A stretch of 17,852 nucleotides of DNA from an uncultured Rheinheimera sp. (GCA_943913835.1 CALTZU010000062.1:1-17852); one strand, 5' to 3'. Shown: positions 1 through 8,621, counted from the first letter of the stretch. Numbers and translations are program-made. The notes: generated by a model from the sequence alone, not told the origin.

Positions 1-1
1 G

Positions 2-145
2 GTCGTCACCACAGTTGCGCCTATTATGCTGGACGTGACTAAATTCGACTTAGGCACAGGCGTAGAAAAACTACGTGAACTGGCAGGCTTAAAAGCCATC
101 AGCCCACTGGTACCAACGACTTTTAGTCTGGTGTTGGTGAAGTAG
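2..145 (+). CDS. C-terminal end of an unidentified protein (partial)
   Basis: An open frame enters from the left edge and gives 47 residues before a TAG stop at 143-145. The tail contains the segment IMLDVTKFDLGTGVEKLREL and ends in a hydrophobic TFSLVLVK. I do not recognise the family. The reading is supported by the absence of stops, by codon use that looks normal, and by a hairpin terminator about 30 bases past the stop. The start and any diagnostic domain lie outside the window, so no function can be given. Confidence 0.6.
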   Translation, partial: VVTTVAPIMLDVTKFDLGTGVEKLRELAGLKAISPLVPTTFSLVLVK

Positions 146-173
146 GTTTTTGGATTAGTTTGATTTGTAAAAC

Positions 174-191
174 AGCCACCGTTTGGTGGCT
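174..191. terminator. Bidirectional hairpin terminator
   Basis: A perfect 7-bp stem AGCCACC/GGTGGCT closes a GTTT loop. Read on the minus strand it is followed by GTTTT, and on the plus strand by the T-rich ATTCTATTT. It lies between two convergent genes, the one ending at 145 (+) and the one ending at 226 (-), and could end both transcripts. Confidence 0.7.
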
Positions 192-225
192 ATTCTATTT
201 CAAAGTTTATTCACTTAGATTCAAA

Positions 226-2850
226 TTAAGGCTTGCAGAGTATTAACGCTCTCTCGCGAACTTCACCAGCTGTTGACTGGCCTATTCGCACTTCGCTCTC
301 AAGTTGTTCAAGGTCATTTTTTTCTAAGACTGCTTGATAAGACACTCCCCATGCCTGAGCTGCAGCTTCTATAACAGCACCATGCAGTGTCAATGGCATA
401 CCATCGACATTTTTAAACCTACCATCATGCGACCTTCCATAATGTTGATCTTGGAATACAACTGAATACCCAGAAGCATTGGTAACAAAGACTCCTTCAT
501 CGAAAACTAAGTTTTGCGAATGTTTCAGCGAGTAATTAACGATGAACCGATCTAAAATGACAATTTTGTCTGGAATAGGTAGTGCTGCAATTTGCAGAGC
601 TGATAGCCATTGGCCTTTATAAGACGCTATAGGTAATTCTCTTGTATTGCCGCCACAGATACGAATAACTTGAGCCGCAGATACCTGAGTCTCAGGAAAA
701 GTATAGATATTTGGAATCAGTGACGCTTGTTCAGTTGCCCAATCAGCTAATTGCTTTTTCGGTATCAAAGGTGTCGCTTTATCACGCGCTGCACGAGTAG
801 TTTCGCCGATGATAAAACCAGCGATACCATTTAACGGTGAAGCTATAAAGCCACCGACAGTTATATAACCATCAAAAGAAGGTGTGTTCTCGATATGGTA
901 ATGTGTCGACGCAGTAATGCAAATCCTTGCAATTGGGTTGCCCTTCTCATCATTAAGTATTCTTAGATTAGGTGATACTTTTTCAGCAAACTCTTGAAAG
1001 TCTTGTTCCGAATACTTGGTGTTATAACGATCTTTGGTCCGCTCTACAAGTAAAACATCCCCGGGGATATGAATCCAGTCTTGCGGCTCAATAGCGGTGC
1101 GTTTTTCTTTATTCTCTAAGACAATGAGTTTTACATCTAAAGTAGGGGCAATCTCGCGACAGCGGGTTAACAGAGTTATTACTGAGTCTCGATTTTTACG
1201 TAATAAACCTCCCACTTGTTCGGGTGGAGTTCTTAGAACAAGCTCTATAACTGTCCCCCCATCGCGCAGTTGCTCGTCTTTTCGCGCAGGCCGGAGAATA
1301 GGGCGCCCTGCCAGTCCTGAACCGAACTCAAGGACAAGTGAATCTGATGCTGCAGCATCTGGACGCCTTGTTATTATTTTTACTCTGTCTGAAGACATAA
1401 AAACTGAAAAAAATCCGATACCATACTTCCCTGTACTCTGGAATCCTGAAGATAGCAATCCTGGAAACTCTTCTTGAACTTGTGGTTTACTCCAAAAACT
1501 ACACCCAAAATCCAGTAAATATTGAGTCAAAACCCTCTTTGACATACCAATACCATTATCCTCAACTCTGAGACACGAAATCCCTTCTTTCTCAGATAGG
1601 CTAACTATTATTTCTCCAAAATCATTGTCTCTACTCTCATAAAATCGCCTTGCTCGAATGGCATCGCTAGAATTCTGAATCAATTCGCGAAGCGGAACTG
1701 TTGGATCTTTCCCGTAAAGTTCCTCTCCTCCAAGACTACGAATAATCCTCGGTAAATCAGATAAATGAACGGCTGCGTGGATAGGATGCCAATCAGACGT
1801 CTGCACATACAAAGCTAATCTTTCAGGTGAATCAACCCCAGCTACACGCTTAGCAGTAAATCTTGCCATAGATCTATCACTCAGCAGGCTATCTATAGCT
1901 CGAAGTTCGGCATCAACCATTTTTAGGGTATCAAGACAGAGCCACCAAGCACTAGCATCATCCAGAGAAAACGCCTGACCAGAAGTAAAAACTAGCGAAT
2001 CATCAGTTACATATGATTTGTTGAGGCGTTCCTGGAAATCCCAATGAATTCTTGATATTGGATTTATATTCGAAAAGACTTTTCTAAATGAAGGGGCTCT
2101 ACGGGCATCGACATGGGCCGCGTCAGCCGCTCGCAAAATACAAGCAACTTTTAGCGGATCTATTGTCCAGGTCGATGGAGCCCAATGAGGTGCGCCTATC
2201 TGTCGATCAAATCGCTGCTCAACCTCAGTGAGAGACCACCAATGACTGTGAGCAATTTGACCAATGATTCGGCCGTATGTCTGACGAAGCTCAGTGTCCT
2301 CAATCAAATATTGAGACGACGTACCTAATCCAAACTGAAGAAATGCCAAGCGTTCCGCGTTTTCCGCATGCATTTGGCGAAGCAATGAGAAAATAGCAAT
2401 TTGCTTTACATCCTCTGTGGGTGTTTGAATCTCGTCCTCGGTAGGTTCCCTTAAATGATTTACTTTGTAGTGTGCATAAATTGTGTCACGCCAACGAACA
2501 TCACTTTTAATTGCATTCAAGCCTCCAGGTGTTGCCGCAACAGACATAGCCAAGTCGTGCAACAGGATACTGCCACCAAGTATATAACCCTCAGGTGGGG
2601 TCAACAGAAAGTCTGGCCCAACTATTTGAGACGCAACCTCCCACAGGGCATCAAGATGACTAATATCATGTAGGGTAAGGTCTGGAAGATCTTTGGCAAT
2701 TTCTGATGCCAGCATACTCACACGCTCTCTGAAACTCATAAAGGAGGCACGCAGCCGTTCGCGCTCCAGACGATGCGGGTCATCATTCTTTGGTGATAGC
2801 GTCTGTTTCCAAATTGAACATTGTTCTACAGTTTTAGATAAATCTAACAT
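226..2850 (-). CDS. HD-domain / Hsp90-like (GHKL) ATPase fusion protein
   Basis: An 874-residue protein with two recognisable parts. The N-terminal third carries an HD-phosphohydrolase pattern: H61 and H65 in LHDISHLDAL, the HD pair H98-D99 in ILLHDLAM, histidines 201 and 203, and a late Asp (D243) in LRAADAAHVD. From about residue 380 there is a GHKL/Hsp90-type ATP-binding domain: N-box E389-N393 with D396 (LRELIQNSSDAI), G1 box DNGIGM (431-436), lid glycines GKYGIGF (474-480), and GGT (531-533). All the ATP-binding landmarks look intact. The C-terminal ~330 residues may be an Hsp90-like middle segment, but I cannot name a domain there. The ATG has GAAGG four bases upstream. The gene stands alone, convergent with its left neighbour and divergent from its right one. 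Its DNA looks AT-rich, which suggests transfer. Proteins with this layout have been proposed to act in conflict or defence systems; that is my recollection of the family, not something shown here. The substrate is unknown. Confidence 0.85.
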   Translation of the reverse strand: MLDLSKTVEQCSIWKQTLSPKNDDPHRLERERLRASFMSFRERVSMLASEIAKDLPDLTLHDISHLDALWEVASQIVGPDFLLTPPEGYILGGSILLHDLAMSVAATPGGLNAIKSDVRWRDTIYAHYKVNHLREPTEDEIQTPTEDVKQIAIFSLLRQMHAENAERLAFLQFGLGTSSQYLIEDTELRQTYGRIIGQIAHSHWWSLTEVEQRFDRQIGAPHWAPSTWTIDPLKVACILRAADAAHVDARRAPSFRKVFSNINPISRIHWDFQERLNKSYVTDDSLVFTSGQAFSLDDASAWWLCLDTLKMVDAELRAIDSLLSDRSMARFTAKRVAGVDSPERLALYVQTSDWHPIHAAVHLSDLPRIIRSLGGEELYGKDPTVPLRELIQNSSDAIRARRFYESRDNDFGEIIVSLSEKEGISCLRVEDNGIGMSKRVLTQYLLDFGCSFWSKPQVQEEFPGLLSSGFQSTGKYGIGFFSVFMSSDRVKIITRRPDAAASDSLVLEFGSGLAGRPILRPARKDEQLRDGGTVIELVLRTPPEQVGGLLRKNRDSVITLLTRCREIAPTLDVKLIVLENKEKRTAIEPQDWIHIPGDVLLVERTKDRYNTKYSEQDFQEFAEKVSPNLRILNDEKGNPIARICITASTHYHIENTPSFDGYITVGGFIASPLNGIAGFIIGETTRAARDKATPLIPKKQLADWATEQASLIPNIYTFPETQVSAAQVIRICGGNTRELPIASYKGQWLSALQIAALPIPDKIVILDRFIVNYSLKHSQNLVFDEGVFVTNASGYSVVFQDQHYGRSHDGRFKNVDGMPLTLHGAVIEAAAQAWGVSYQAVLEKNDLEQLESEVRIGQSTAGEVRERALILCKP

Positions 2851-3084
2851 TTAGCCTTCATTCCCTTAGAGGTGTGTATAAAATCATTAAACTAATTTTA
2901 TGCGTACCTCAAAATACAACTTTACAACTGATCGTGTAAAGATGAAAAAATCGGCAAAAATGAAATGATCTCATAAGATTTTCTGTAGCCAATCATTGCG
3001 CAATCTCATTAGTTTCCATACAAACCTTGAAATCCCCCACTTTCCCTGACACTGTTACCAAAGCAAATTCAAAAGGACAGGACT

Positions 3085-3663
3085 ATGAAACTGTTGCTCA
3101 CTATAACCGCCCTGCTCGCGATAGCCCAACTTCAAGCCGCCACAACAGCTGACCAAATCAATTGCCAAGCCAAAGATCAAGGCACTATAGATAAACTGAT
3201 TTGTTCAGACACAGAGTTACTCAAACAAGATCAACAACTGGCAAAGGTGTATCAACAGGCTTTGCTAAAAGCGGCCAATGAAAAGCCGTCTCTACTCAAA
3301 GCAGAACAGCGCGGTTGGGTAAAAGGAAAAGCCGATTGCTGGAAAGAAGAGGATAAAAAAGCCTGTGCTTCAACGCTTTATACCCAGCGTATAGCTGAGT
3401 TACAGGCACGTTATGAATTGCTGCTGGCCAGTAAAAAACTGCTGCTAAGCTGTGACAATAATCCGGCGAATGAAGTATCAGTACGGTATTACCCAACCAC
3501 ACCAGCCACTCTGATTGCGGATTATGGTGATCAGATCTCTTTAATGTATCAGCAAGCTGACCAGAGTTTTGTCGGAAGAAATGAAAAGCTATCAGAGCAA
3601 AACGGCGTTTTTACTCTACAATGGGGTTACGAAACACCGCTAATGAGCTGCAAACCCAAATGA
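3085..3663 (+). CDS. Secreted LprI-MliC type protein (putative lysozyme inhibitor)
   Basis: 192 residues with a clear Sec signal peptide (1-18, ending LQA). Residues 24-108 fit the LprI/DUF1311 pattern: paired cysteines C27/C39 and C84/C93, the LxxxDxxLxxxYQQAL helix, a conserved Q-x-x-W (74-77) and a closing YxxRxxEL. Residues 120-192 look like an MliC-type module (C-type lysozyme inhibitor), with C122 and C189 placed for a disulphide and a short beta-rich segment between. LprI and MliC domains are both linked to inhibition of lysozyme in the periplasm or outer membrane; the activity here is inferred. The start is supported by AAGGA seven bases upstream. A weak promoter (TTGCGC-17-TACAAA) can be read at 2997-3025. 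There is no lipobox, so a soluble periplasmic or secreted protein is expected. It converges on the PilZ gene with 12 bases between the stops. Confidence 0.8.
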   Translation: MKLLLTITALLAIAQLQAATTADQINCQAKDQGTIDKLICSDTELLKQDQQLAKVYQQALLKAANEKPSLLKAEQRGWVKGKADCWKEEDKKACASTLYTQRIAELQARYELLLASKKLLLSCDNNPANEVSVRYYPTTPATLIADYGDQISLMYQQADQSFVGRNEKLSEQNGVFTLQWGYETPLMSCKPK

Positions 3664-3675
3664 CAAAAAGCCAGG

Positions 3676-3984
3676 CTAATTCAGTTCTATAATTTGCACG
3701 CCCAACTGATAACAATCTTCTTGCTCCTGAGCGCAGCGCATGACTTTAGCGTGAGCAGACAAAGGAGGAATACTGGGGTTGGCACTTTCCATCTTAATGT
3801 ACAGCATAACCCCCATCTCAAGCGGCTCGTCTATTTCCAGCGACATGCCCGTTGAGCTCAGATCGCGGCAAATGCCATTGATCAACCGGCCAGATTGAGG
3901 ATCATTGATCATCAACTGAACCTGAGCATTCACCATCATGCGGTAGTAATTGCGTTTGTCACTGTGCCCTAACATAAACTTCAC
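3676..3984 (-). CDS. PilZ domain protein (c-di-GMP receptor)
   Basis: A 102-residue single-domain PilZ protein. The two c-di-GMP binding motifs are present: RxxxR as RNYYR (11-15) and the D/NxSxxG motif as DLSSTG (41-46). PilZ proteins bind cyclic di-GMP and then act on partner proteins, often controlling motility or surface attachment; the partner is unknown. The frame opens with GTG at 3984, only two bases after GGAAGG. The in-frame ATG at 3973-3975 (three codons later) has that motif 11 bases upstream, so the true start may be 3975. A good sigma70 promoter lies about 80 bases upstream, so the gene can be expressed separately from the response regulator before it on the same strand. Confidence 0.88.
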   Translation of the reverse strand: MKFMLGHSDKRNYYRMMVNAQVQLMINDPQSGRLINGICRDLSSTGMSLEIDEPLEMGVMLYIKMESANPSIPPLSAHAKVMRCAQEQEDCYQLGVQIIELN

Positions 3985-4065
3985 TGCCTTCCCATCTGAA
4001 CCTGAAGCTGCAACAGTCTTGCCGCAACTCCCATAACTTTGGGTTTGATTTTATAATTGATATCT

Positions 4066-4094
4066 TTTATAGATCGGCGGCAGGCTAGTGTAAA
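4066..4094 (-). promoter_or_regulatory. Predicted sigma70 promoter of the PilZ gene
   Basis: On the minus strand TTTACA (4094-4089) and TATAAA (4071-4066) are separated by exactly 17 bases. The -35 box begins just past the stop codon of the response regulator gene. The predicted transcript would have a leader of about 75-85 bases. Confidence 0.55.
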
Positions 4095-4097
4095 GGC

Positions 4098-4508
4098 TTA
4101 TTTATGCAAATGGCTGCAGAGTAAATCATCGACCAGCAACTGTATATGTCGGGCGCTGATAGGTTTACTAACGAAAGCATCAGCTCCTGCATCCAGAGCA
4201 GTAACTTCGTCACGCGGAGTATCAAGACCAGACATCATCAGAATAGGAATATGACCAGTCTCAGGTGTGTTTTTCAATAAACGGCAGGTATCCAATCCGT
4301 CAAGACCGGGCATGCAAATATCCATCATCACCAAATCTGGTTGTTGCTGCAGCACAAGTTGTAAAGCTTCTACCCCACTTTTGGCATAGCTGACCTGATA
4401 AAAAGGTGACAACGCCAATTCCAGCAGACGAAACATAAAATCTTCGTCGTCTACTATCATCACCTTTTTTTGCTTCAATTCCATGGTCTGCATCCTTGTC
4501 TTCTCCAT
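4098..4508 (-). CDS. Single-domain response regulator (receiver only)
   Basis: 136 residues that form one CheY-like receiver and no output domain. The acidic pocket is D20-D21, the phospho-acceptor is D63 (MMDICMP), the switch Ser is S93 (MMSG), and the conserved Lys is K115 (SKP). All residues needed for phosphotransfer are present. Such stand-alone receivers relay phosphate or act through protein contact; the cognate kinase is not in the window. The next gene downstream encodes a PilZ protein, which hints at motility or surface behaviour, but this is inference. Start: ATG at 4508, with GGAG seven bases upstream. In-frame ATGs at codons 6 and 9 are alternatives. A promoter at 4535-4563 predicts a short leader of about 20 bases that fits the first ATG. 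Confidence 0.88.
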   Translation of the reverse strand: MEKTRMQTMELKQKKVMIVDDEDFMFRLLELALSPFYQVSYAKSGVEALQLVLQQQPDLVMMDICMPGLDGLDTCRLLKNTPETGHIPILMMSGLDTPRDEVTALDAGADAFVSKPISARHIQLLVDDLLCSHLHK

Positions 4509-4534
4509 TCCAACGCTCCGCTGCGTTTAACCTA

Positions 4535-4563
4535 AGTGTATGGCCTATTTAGTTTTTTGCCAA
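4535..4563 (-). promoter_or_regulatory. Predicted sigma70 promoter of the response regulator gene
   Basis: Minus-strand TTGGCA (4563-4558) and TACACT (4540-4535) are spaced by 17 bases, 5/6 and 4/6 matches to consensus. The -35 box lies inside the palindromic region at 4541-4574, just after the hrpA stop codon. Confidence 0.5.
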
Positions 4564-4574
4564 AAACAAGGCCA
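4541..4574. repeat. Imperfect palindrome between hrpA and the response regulator gene
   Basis: Outer arms TGGCC (4541-4545) and GGCCA (4570-4574) flank an inner pair GTTTTT (4552-4557) and AAAAAC (4562-4567). It begins four bases past the hrpA stop and overlaps the predicted promoter. It could be a 3' structure on hrpA mRNA or an operator; neither is proven. Confidence 0.4.
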
Positions 4575-4577
4575 AAT

Positions 4578-7500
4578 TTACTTTAATTCATTCACTGCCA
4601 TTAGAATTCGCTTAACGGATACCGGATAAGGCGTGCCTAAAGTTTGAGCATACAAAGACACTTTAAGTTCCTCCAACATCCAGCGGATCGCTAAGACAGC
4701 TTCAGGCACGGAGCGTCCGGCATACTTACCGAGCAGGTTCTGATAAGCCTCTTCTGCTTTCTGATATTCCTGCGACATCAGACGATCACGGTTTGGATCC
4801 ACAGGTAATTTTTCCTGCCGTTTTTGCAGCGCTTGCAAATAACGCAATATTGCATCTAATCGCGCAGCACCATGAGTACTAACAAAGCCCTTAAATAGCA
4901 ATGAATCCAGATGTTGCTTGATTTCGCCTTGTCCCTGCACATGTTTTAACTCAACTTTACCTTTGAGCTTTTTCTGAATTTCATGACCGAGCGTTAATAT
5001 TTGCTCTACTTTCAGCGCAATACTAAGCACAGTATCACCTAAACTGGCACGGACTTTCTCTTTTACCGCAATAAACTCTGTTTCAGTTTCAGGCCATGGC
5101 TGCTCACTGATCAATTGGTCTACACCAGCAGCAATGCAGTCGTCTATCAACTCAAGCACTTTGCCAAAAGGATTAAAGTACAACCCCAGCTTGGCTTTGT
5201 TTGGCAACGATTCCTGCAGATATTTCACAGGTGAAGGCACATTCAGTAAGACTAAACGACGTAAACCTAATTTGCTTTGCTCTGCGGCTTGTTCTGCGTT
5301 ATCCAGCAGTTTAATAGCGACAGAATCTTTATTATCTACCAATGCCGGATAAGCTTTGATTTGATAACCAGCTTGCATTTTGATGTATTCACGTGGCAGC
5401 TGGCCAAAAGACCATTGTGTCAGTTGCTCCTGCTCTATACCCCGCTCTGCGACCTGACTTAAACTTTGCTGTACTTTACCCTGCAATTCCTGTTTTAGCA
5501 GCGCCAAAGAACGGCCTTGCTTTAAGGTATCGCCTTTGTCATCCACCACTTTAAAGTTGAATTTCAGATGGGTTTCGATGCCGGAAATCTCCCAGGCGTC
5601 TTCCGGGATAGTGACTCCGGACATACGTTTTAATCTGTTGCTAACCACCTCTAGCAAAGGACCATCTTCTGGCTTAATACTTTGCATCAAGGCGTCGGCA
5701 TAGTTAGGCGCTGGCACAAAGTTACGTCTGTATTGTTTTGGCAGACATTTGATCAAGGCTACCAGCAAATCGTGCCGCAAGCCTGGGATCAACCAGTCAA
5801 AGCCCTGCTCTTCCAGTTGGTTTAACAACGACAAAGGCACCACCAGACTGACGCCATCGTCCGGCGCTCCAGGTGAAAAATGATAATCCAGTGGCAAAGT
5901 TAAATTGCCCTGACGCCAAAACTCCGGGAATTTGTCGGCTGTCACTTCGGAGGCATCCCTCTTGTACAGCTGATCTAAGTCCAGATTTAACAACTTAGCG
6001 TCTTTGGCTTTGGCCTCTTTCCACCACTTGGCAAAGTCGATGCGGTTATTGGCCCAGACCGGAATTTTTTCGGCGTAAAAATCAGCCAGCGTTTCTTCGT
6101 CCACCAGAATATCGCGCCGTCTGGCTTTTTCTTCCAGCTCAGTTACCTGTTCGATCAGTTTTTGATTGTGCTGCAAAAAGCTTTCGTTTAATCCCAGCTC
6201 CTGCTCCACTAATGCGCTGCGGATAAAGATTTTATGGCAGGTTGCCGGATCAATTTTGCTATACAGCACCGGGCGTTTGCCGACAATGATCAGGCCATAC
6301 AAAGACACCTGCTCATAGGCCACCACAGCACCTTTTTTCTTTTCCCAGTGCGGCTCGCTATAACTACGGCTTACTAAATGCGTCGCCGCTGGTTCTATCC
6401 ATTCGGGCTCAATCCTGGCGACAGCGCGGGCATAGAGCTTGGAGGTTTCCACAAGTTCAGCCGCCATCACCCATTTAGGTTTTCGTTTAAATAAACTGCT
6501 GCCGGGAAACACAAAAAAGCGGCTTTGGCGTGGACCCATATAATCAGCGTCGCTGTCACGGCTACCTATTTGACCTAATAAACCTGTAAGTAAAGCGCTG
6601 TGGATTTGCTCGTAAGAGGCGATCTGCGAATTCAGGCTCCATTGCTGCTCAGTACATATCTGACTCAGTTGGCCATATAAATCCTGCCATTCGCGCACAC
6701 GCAGGTAGTTTAAAAGCTCTTGCTTACAGAGACGACGGAACTGGTTGTTGGTCAGCTCGTCCTGTTTCTCTTGCAGATAAGCCCAAAGTTTTAACCAGGC
6801 GCTAAAATCTGAATCCGGATCAGCAAAACGACTATGCAATTCATCGGCTTTTTGCTGTTTATCCAAAGGCCGCTCGCGTGGGTCCTGAATAGACAAAGCC
6901 GAGACGATCACCAGCACTTCCTGCAGACAGCTGTGTTTAGTGGCAGCAAACACCATACGAGCTAAACGGGGATCCACAGGTAAGCGGCTAATTTGCCGGC
7001 CTAAGTCGGTCATTTGCAAACTATGGCTATTGGACTGTGGCTTCACAGCTCCCAGCTCTTCCAACAACTTAATACCGTCATTTATAAAACGGCTGTCTGG
7101 CCGCTCTAAAAACGGAAAGGCCTGAATATCGCCTAAACCCAACGCCAGCATTTGTAAAATGACCGAGGCTAGGTTGGTGCGCAGTATTTCCGGATCAGTA
7201 AATTCCGGTCTGCCATTAAAATCCTCTTCGCTATACAGGCGAATACAGACACCGGCCGCAACCCGGCCGCAACGGCCCTTACGCTGGTTCGCGCTGGCCT
7301 GACTAATGGCCTCAATTGGCAACTGCTGAACTTTAGAGCGGTAGCTGTAACGCGAGATCCGCACTGTACCGGGGTCTATCACATAACGGATACCTGGCAC
7401 TGTTAAGGAAGTTTCCGCCACGTTGGTCGAGAGCACGATGCGACGTCCCACCCCAGTCTGGAAAATGCGGTTTTGTTCAGCCGCACTCAAACGGGCGTAC

Positions 7501-8525
7501 AAAGGCAAAATTTCGGTATGAGGTAATTTCAGTTTTTCCAGCGCATCGGCTGTATCACGGATTTCACGCTCACCGTTTAAAAAAATCAGAATATCGCCGG
7601 GCGGCTCGCGGTACAACTCTTCCACCGCATCAAAAATAGATTGCAGCTGATCAGCGTCTTTATCGTCGTTTTCTGCCACTGGCCTGTAGCGGGTTTCCAC
7701 CGGAAAAGTACGGCCTGAGACTTCAATAATAGGCGCATCAAAAAAGTGTTTGGAAAAACGCTCCGGATCTATGGTGGCAGAAGTAATAATAACTTTTAAA
7801 TCCGGACGACGTGGCAACAACTGCTTTAAATAACCCAGCAGAAAGTCGATATTCAGACTGCGTTCGTGCGCTTCGTCGATGATGAGGGTGTCGTATTGAT
7901 TTAAAAATCTATCCTGCTGAATTTCAGCCAGCAGCACGCCGTCTGTCATCAATTTAACTAAGGTAATAGGAGCAGTATGATCGCCAAAGCGGATTTTATA
8001 ACCGACCTGCTGGCCCACAGCGCATTTTAGCTCTTCGGCCAAACGGGCAGACACGCTGCGCGCCGCTAAACGTCGTGGCTGGGTATGGCCTATCATGCCA
8101 GCCACACCTCGGCCTAACTCTAAACAGATTTTTGGAATTTGAGTGGTTTTGCCTGAGCCGGTTTCACCGGCAATAATCACCACCTGGTGTTTGGCGATCG
8201 CTGCTTTAATATCGTCTTTTTTACCAACAACAGGTAATTCAGCAGGATAATCAATAGCGGGAACTGCAGCCTGGCGCTGCTCCCTTAACTGCAGAGAAGC
8301 TTTAACTTTATCCGCCAACTGCTGCATCAACTGTTGCTGTTTCGTCTCGTCATGCTGCTTTTTAATGTTATGTAAGGACTGGCGGAAACGGTGCTGATCC
8401 CTGGATAAAGTATTCGGAATGGCTTTGCCAAGCGTGGCAATAGAAATTTCGGTATTTTCTGCAGCAATAACAGGTTTAACAGTAGAGTCGGTCAACACTA
8501 GGCCCTCAATAAATAGGGGCGACAT
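4578..8525 (-). CDS. hrpA: ATP-dependent RNA helicase HrpA (DEAH box)
   Basis: 1315 residues, close to the ~1300 of E. coli HrpA. Helicase motifs run in order: Walker A GETGSGKTTQ (120-129), Ia TQPRRLAA (148-155), TDG (194-196), DEAH (217-220), SAT (249-251), V STNVAETSLT (366-375), VI QRKGRCGR (414-421). The helicase-associated and long C-terminal HrpA-specific regions follow. HrpA is a cytosolic 3'-5' RNA helicase; in E. coli it has been linked to processing of fimbrial mRNA and to resolving stalled ribosomes. The ATG at 8525 has only a weak ribosome site. The GTG at 8496-8498 (codon 10) follows GAGGG at good distance and would give a 1306-residue protein, with an N-terminus nearer to that of E. 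coli HrpA. Either way the first ~40 residues before the SRDQ segment are not conserved. An inverted REP pair lies directly upstream, so the promoter must be within about 70 bases of the start or lie in the CBS gene. Confidence 0.97.
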   Translation of the reverse strand: MSPLFIEGLVLTDSTVKPVIAAENTEISIATLGKAIPNTLSRDQHRFRQSLHNIKKQHDETKQQQLMQQLADKVKASLQLREQRQAAVPAIDYPAELPVVGKKDDIKAAIAKHQVVIIAGETGSGKTTQIPKICLELGRGVAGMIGHTQPRRLAARSVSARLAEELKCAVGQQVGYKIRFGDHTAPITLVKLMTDGVLLAEIQQDRFLNQYDTLIIDEAHERSLNIDFLLGYLKQLLPRRPDLKVIITSATIDPERFSKHFFDAPIIEVSGRTFPVETRYRPVAENDDKDADQLQSIFDAVEELYREPPGDILIFLNGEREIRDTADALEKLKLPHTEILPLYARLSAAEQNRIFQTGVGRRIVLSTNVAETSLTVPGIRYVIDPGTVRISRYSYRSKVQQLPIEAISQASANQRKGRCGRVAAGVCIRLYSEEDFNGRPEFTDPEILRTNLASVILQMLALGLGDIQAFPFLERPDSRFINDGIKLLEELGAVKPQSNSHSLQMTDLGRQISRLPVDPRLARMVFAATKHSCLQEVLVIVSALSIQDPRERPLDKQQKADELHSRFADPDSDFSAWLKLWAYLQEKQDELTNNQFRRLCKQELLNYLRVREWQDLYGQLSQICTEQQWSLNSQIASYEQIHSALLTGLLGQIGSRDSDADYMGPRQSRFFVFPGSSLFKRKPKWVMAAELVETSKLYARAVARIEPEWIEPAATHLVSRSYSEPHWEKKKGAVVAYEQVSLYGLIIVGKRPVLYSKIDPATCHKIFIRSALVEQELGLNESFLQHNQKLIEQVTELEEKARRRDILVDEETLADFYAEKIPVWANNRIDFAKWWKEAKAKDAKLLNLDLDQLYKRDASEVTADKFPEFWRQGNLTLPLDYHFSPGAPDDGVSLVVPLSLLNQLEEQGFDWLIPGLRHDLLVALIKCLPKQYRRNFVPAPNYADALMQSIKPEDGPLLEVVSNRLKRMSGVTIPEDAWEISGIETHLKFNFKVVDDKGDTLKQGRSLALLKQELQGKVQQSLSQVAERGIEQEQLTQWSFGQLPREYIKMQAGYQIKAYPALVDNKDSVAIKLLDNAEQAAEQSKLGLRRLVLLNVPSPVKYLQESLPNKAKLGLYFNPFGKVLELIDDCIAAGVDQLISEQPWPETETEFIAVKEKVRASLGDTVLSIALKVEQILTLGHEIQKKLKGKVELKHVQGQGEIKQHLDSLLFKGFVSTHGAARLDAILRYLQALQKRQEKLPVDPNRDRLMSQEYQKAEEAYQNLLGKYAGRSVPEAVLAIRWMLEELKVSLYAQTLGTPYPVSVKRILMAVNELK

Positions 8526-8595
8526 GCTACCAAGTTCAGGGGCTTTAGATCCAGTAAAAGCGCCGCTTAAAACAGTGCTTTTAACAGTAATACCT

Positions 8596-8621
8596 GTAGG
8601 GGCTGGCCTTGTACCCGCCCG
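8596..8621 (+). repeat. REP-like element, left half of an inverted pair
   Basis: The unit starts with GTAG and continues GGGCTGGCC...ACCCGCCCG, which folds as an imperfect hairpin (GGGC, one mismatch, GG / CC, mismatch, GCCC). A related unit in opposite orientation lies at 8650-8675, so together they form a BIME-like pair in the CBS-hrpA gap. Confidence 0.65.

Noticed and set aside
1097..1477. Plus-strand open frame of 126 codons inside the HD/Hsp90 gene
   Set aside because: Fully antisense to the ATPase motifs of the real gene and rich in Ser/Arg/Pro, typical of a shadow frame.
3668..3678. AGCC-A-GGCT hairpin between the LprI-MliC and PilZ stop codons
   Set aside because: The single-base loop and four-base stem are too small to act as a terminator, and there is no T-run.
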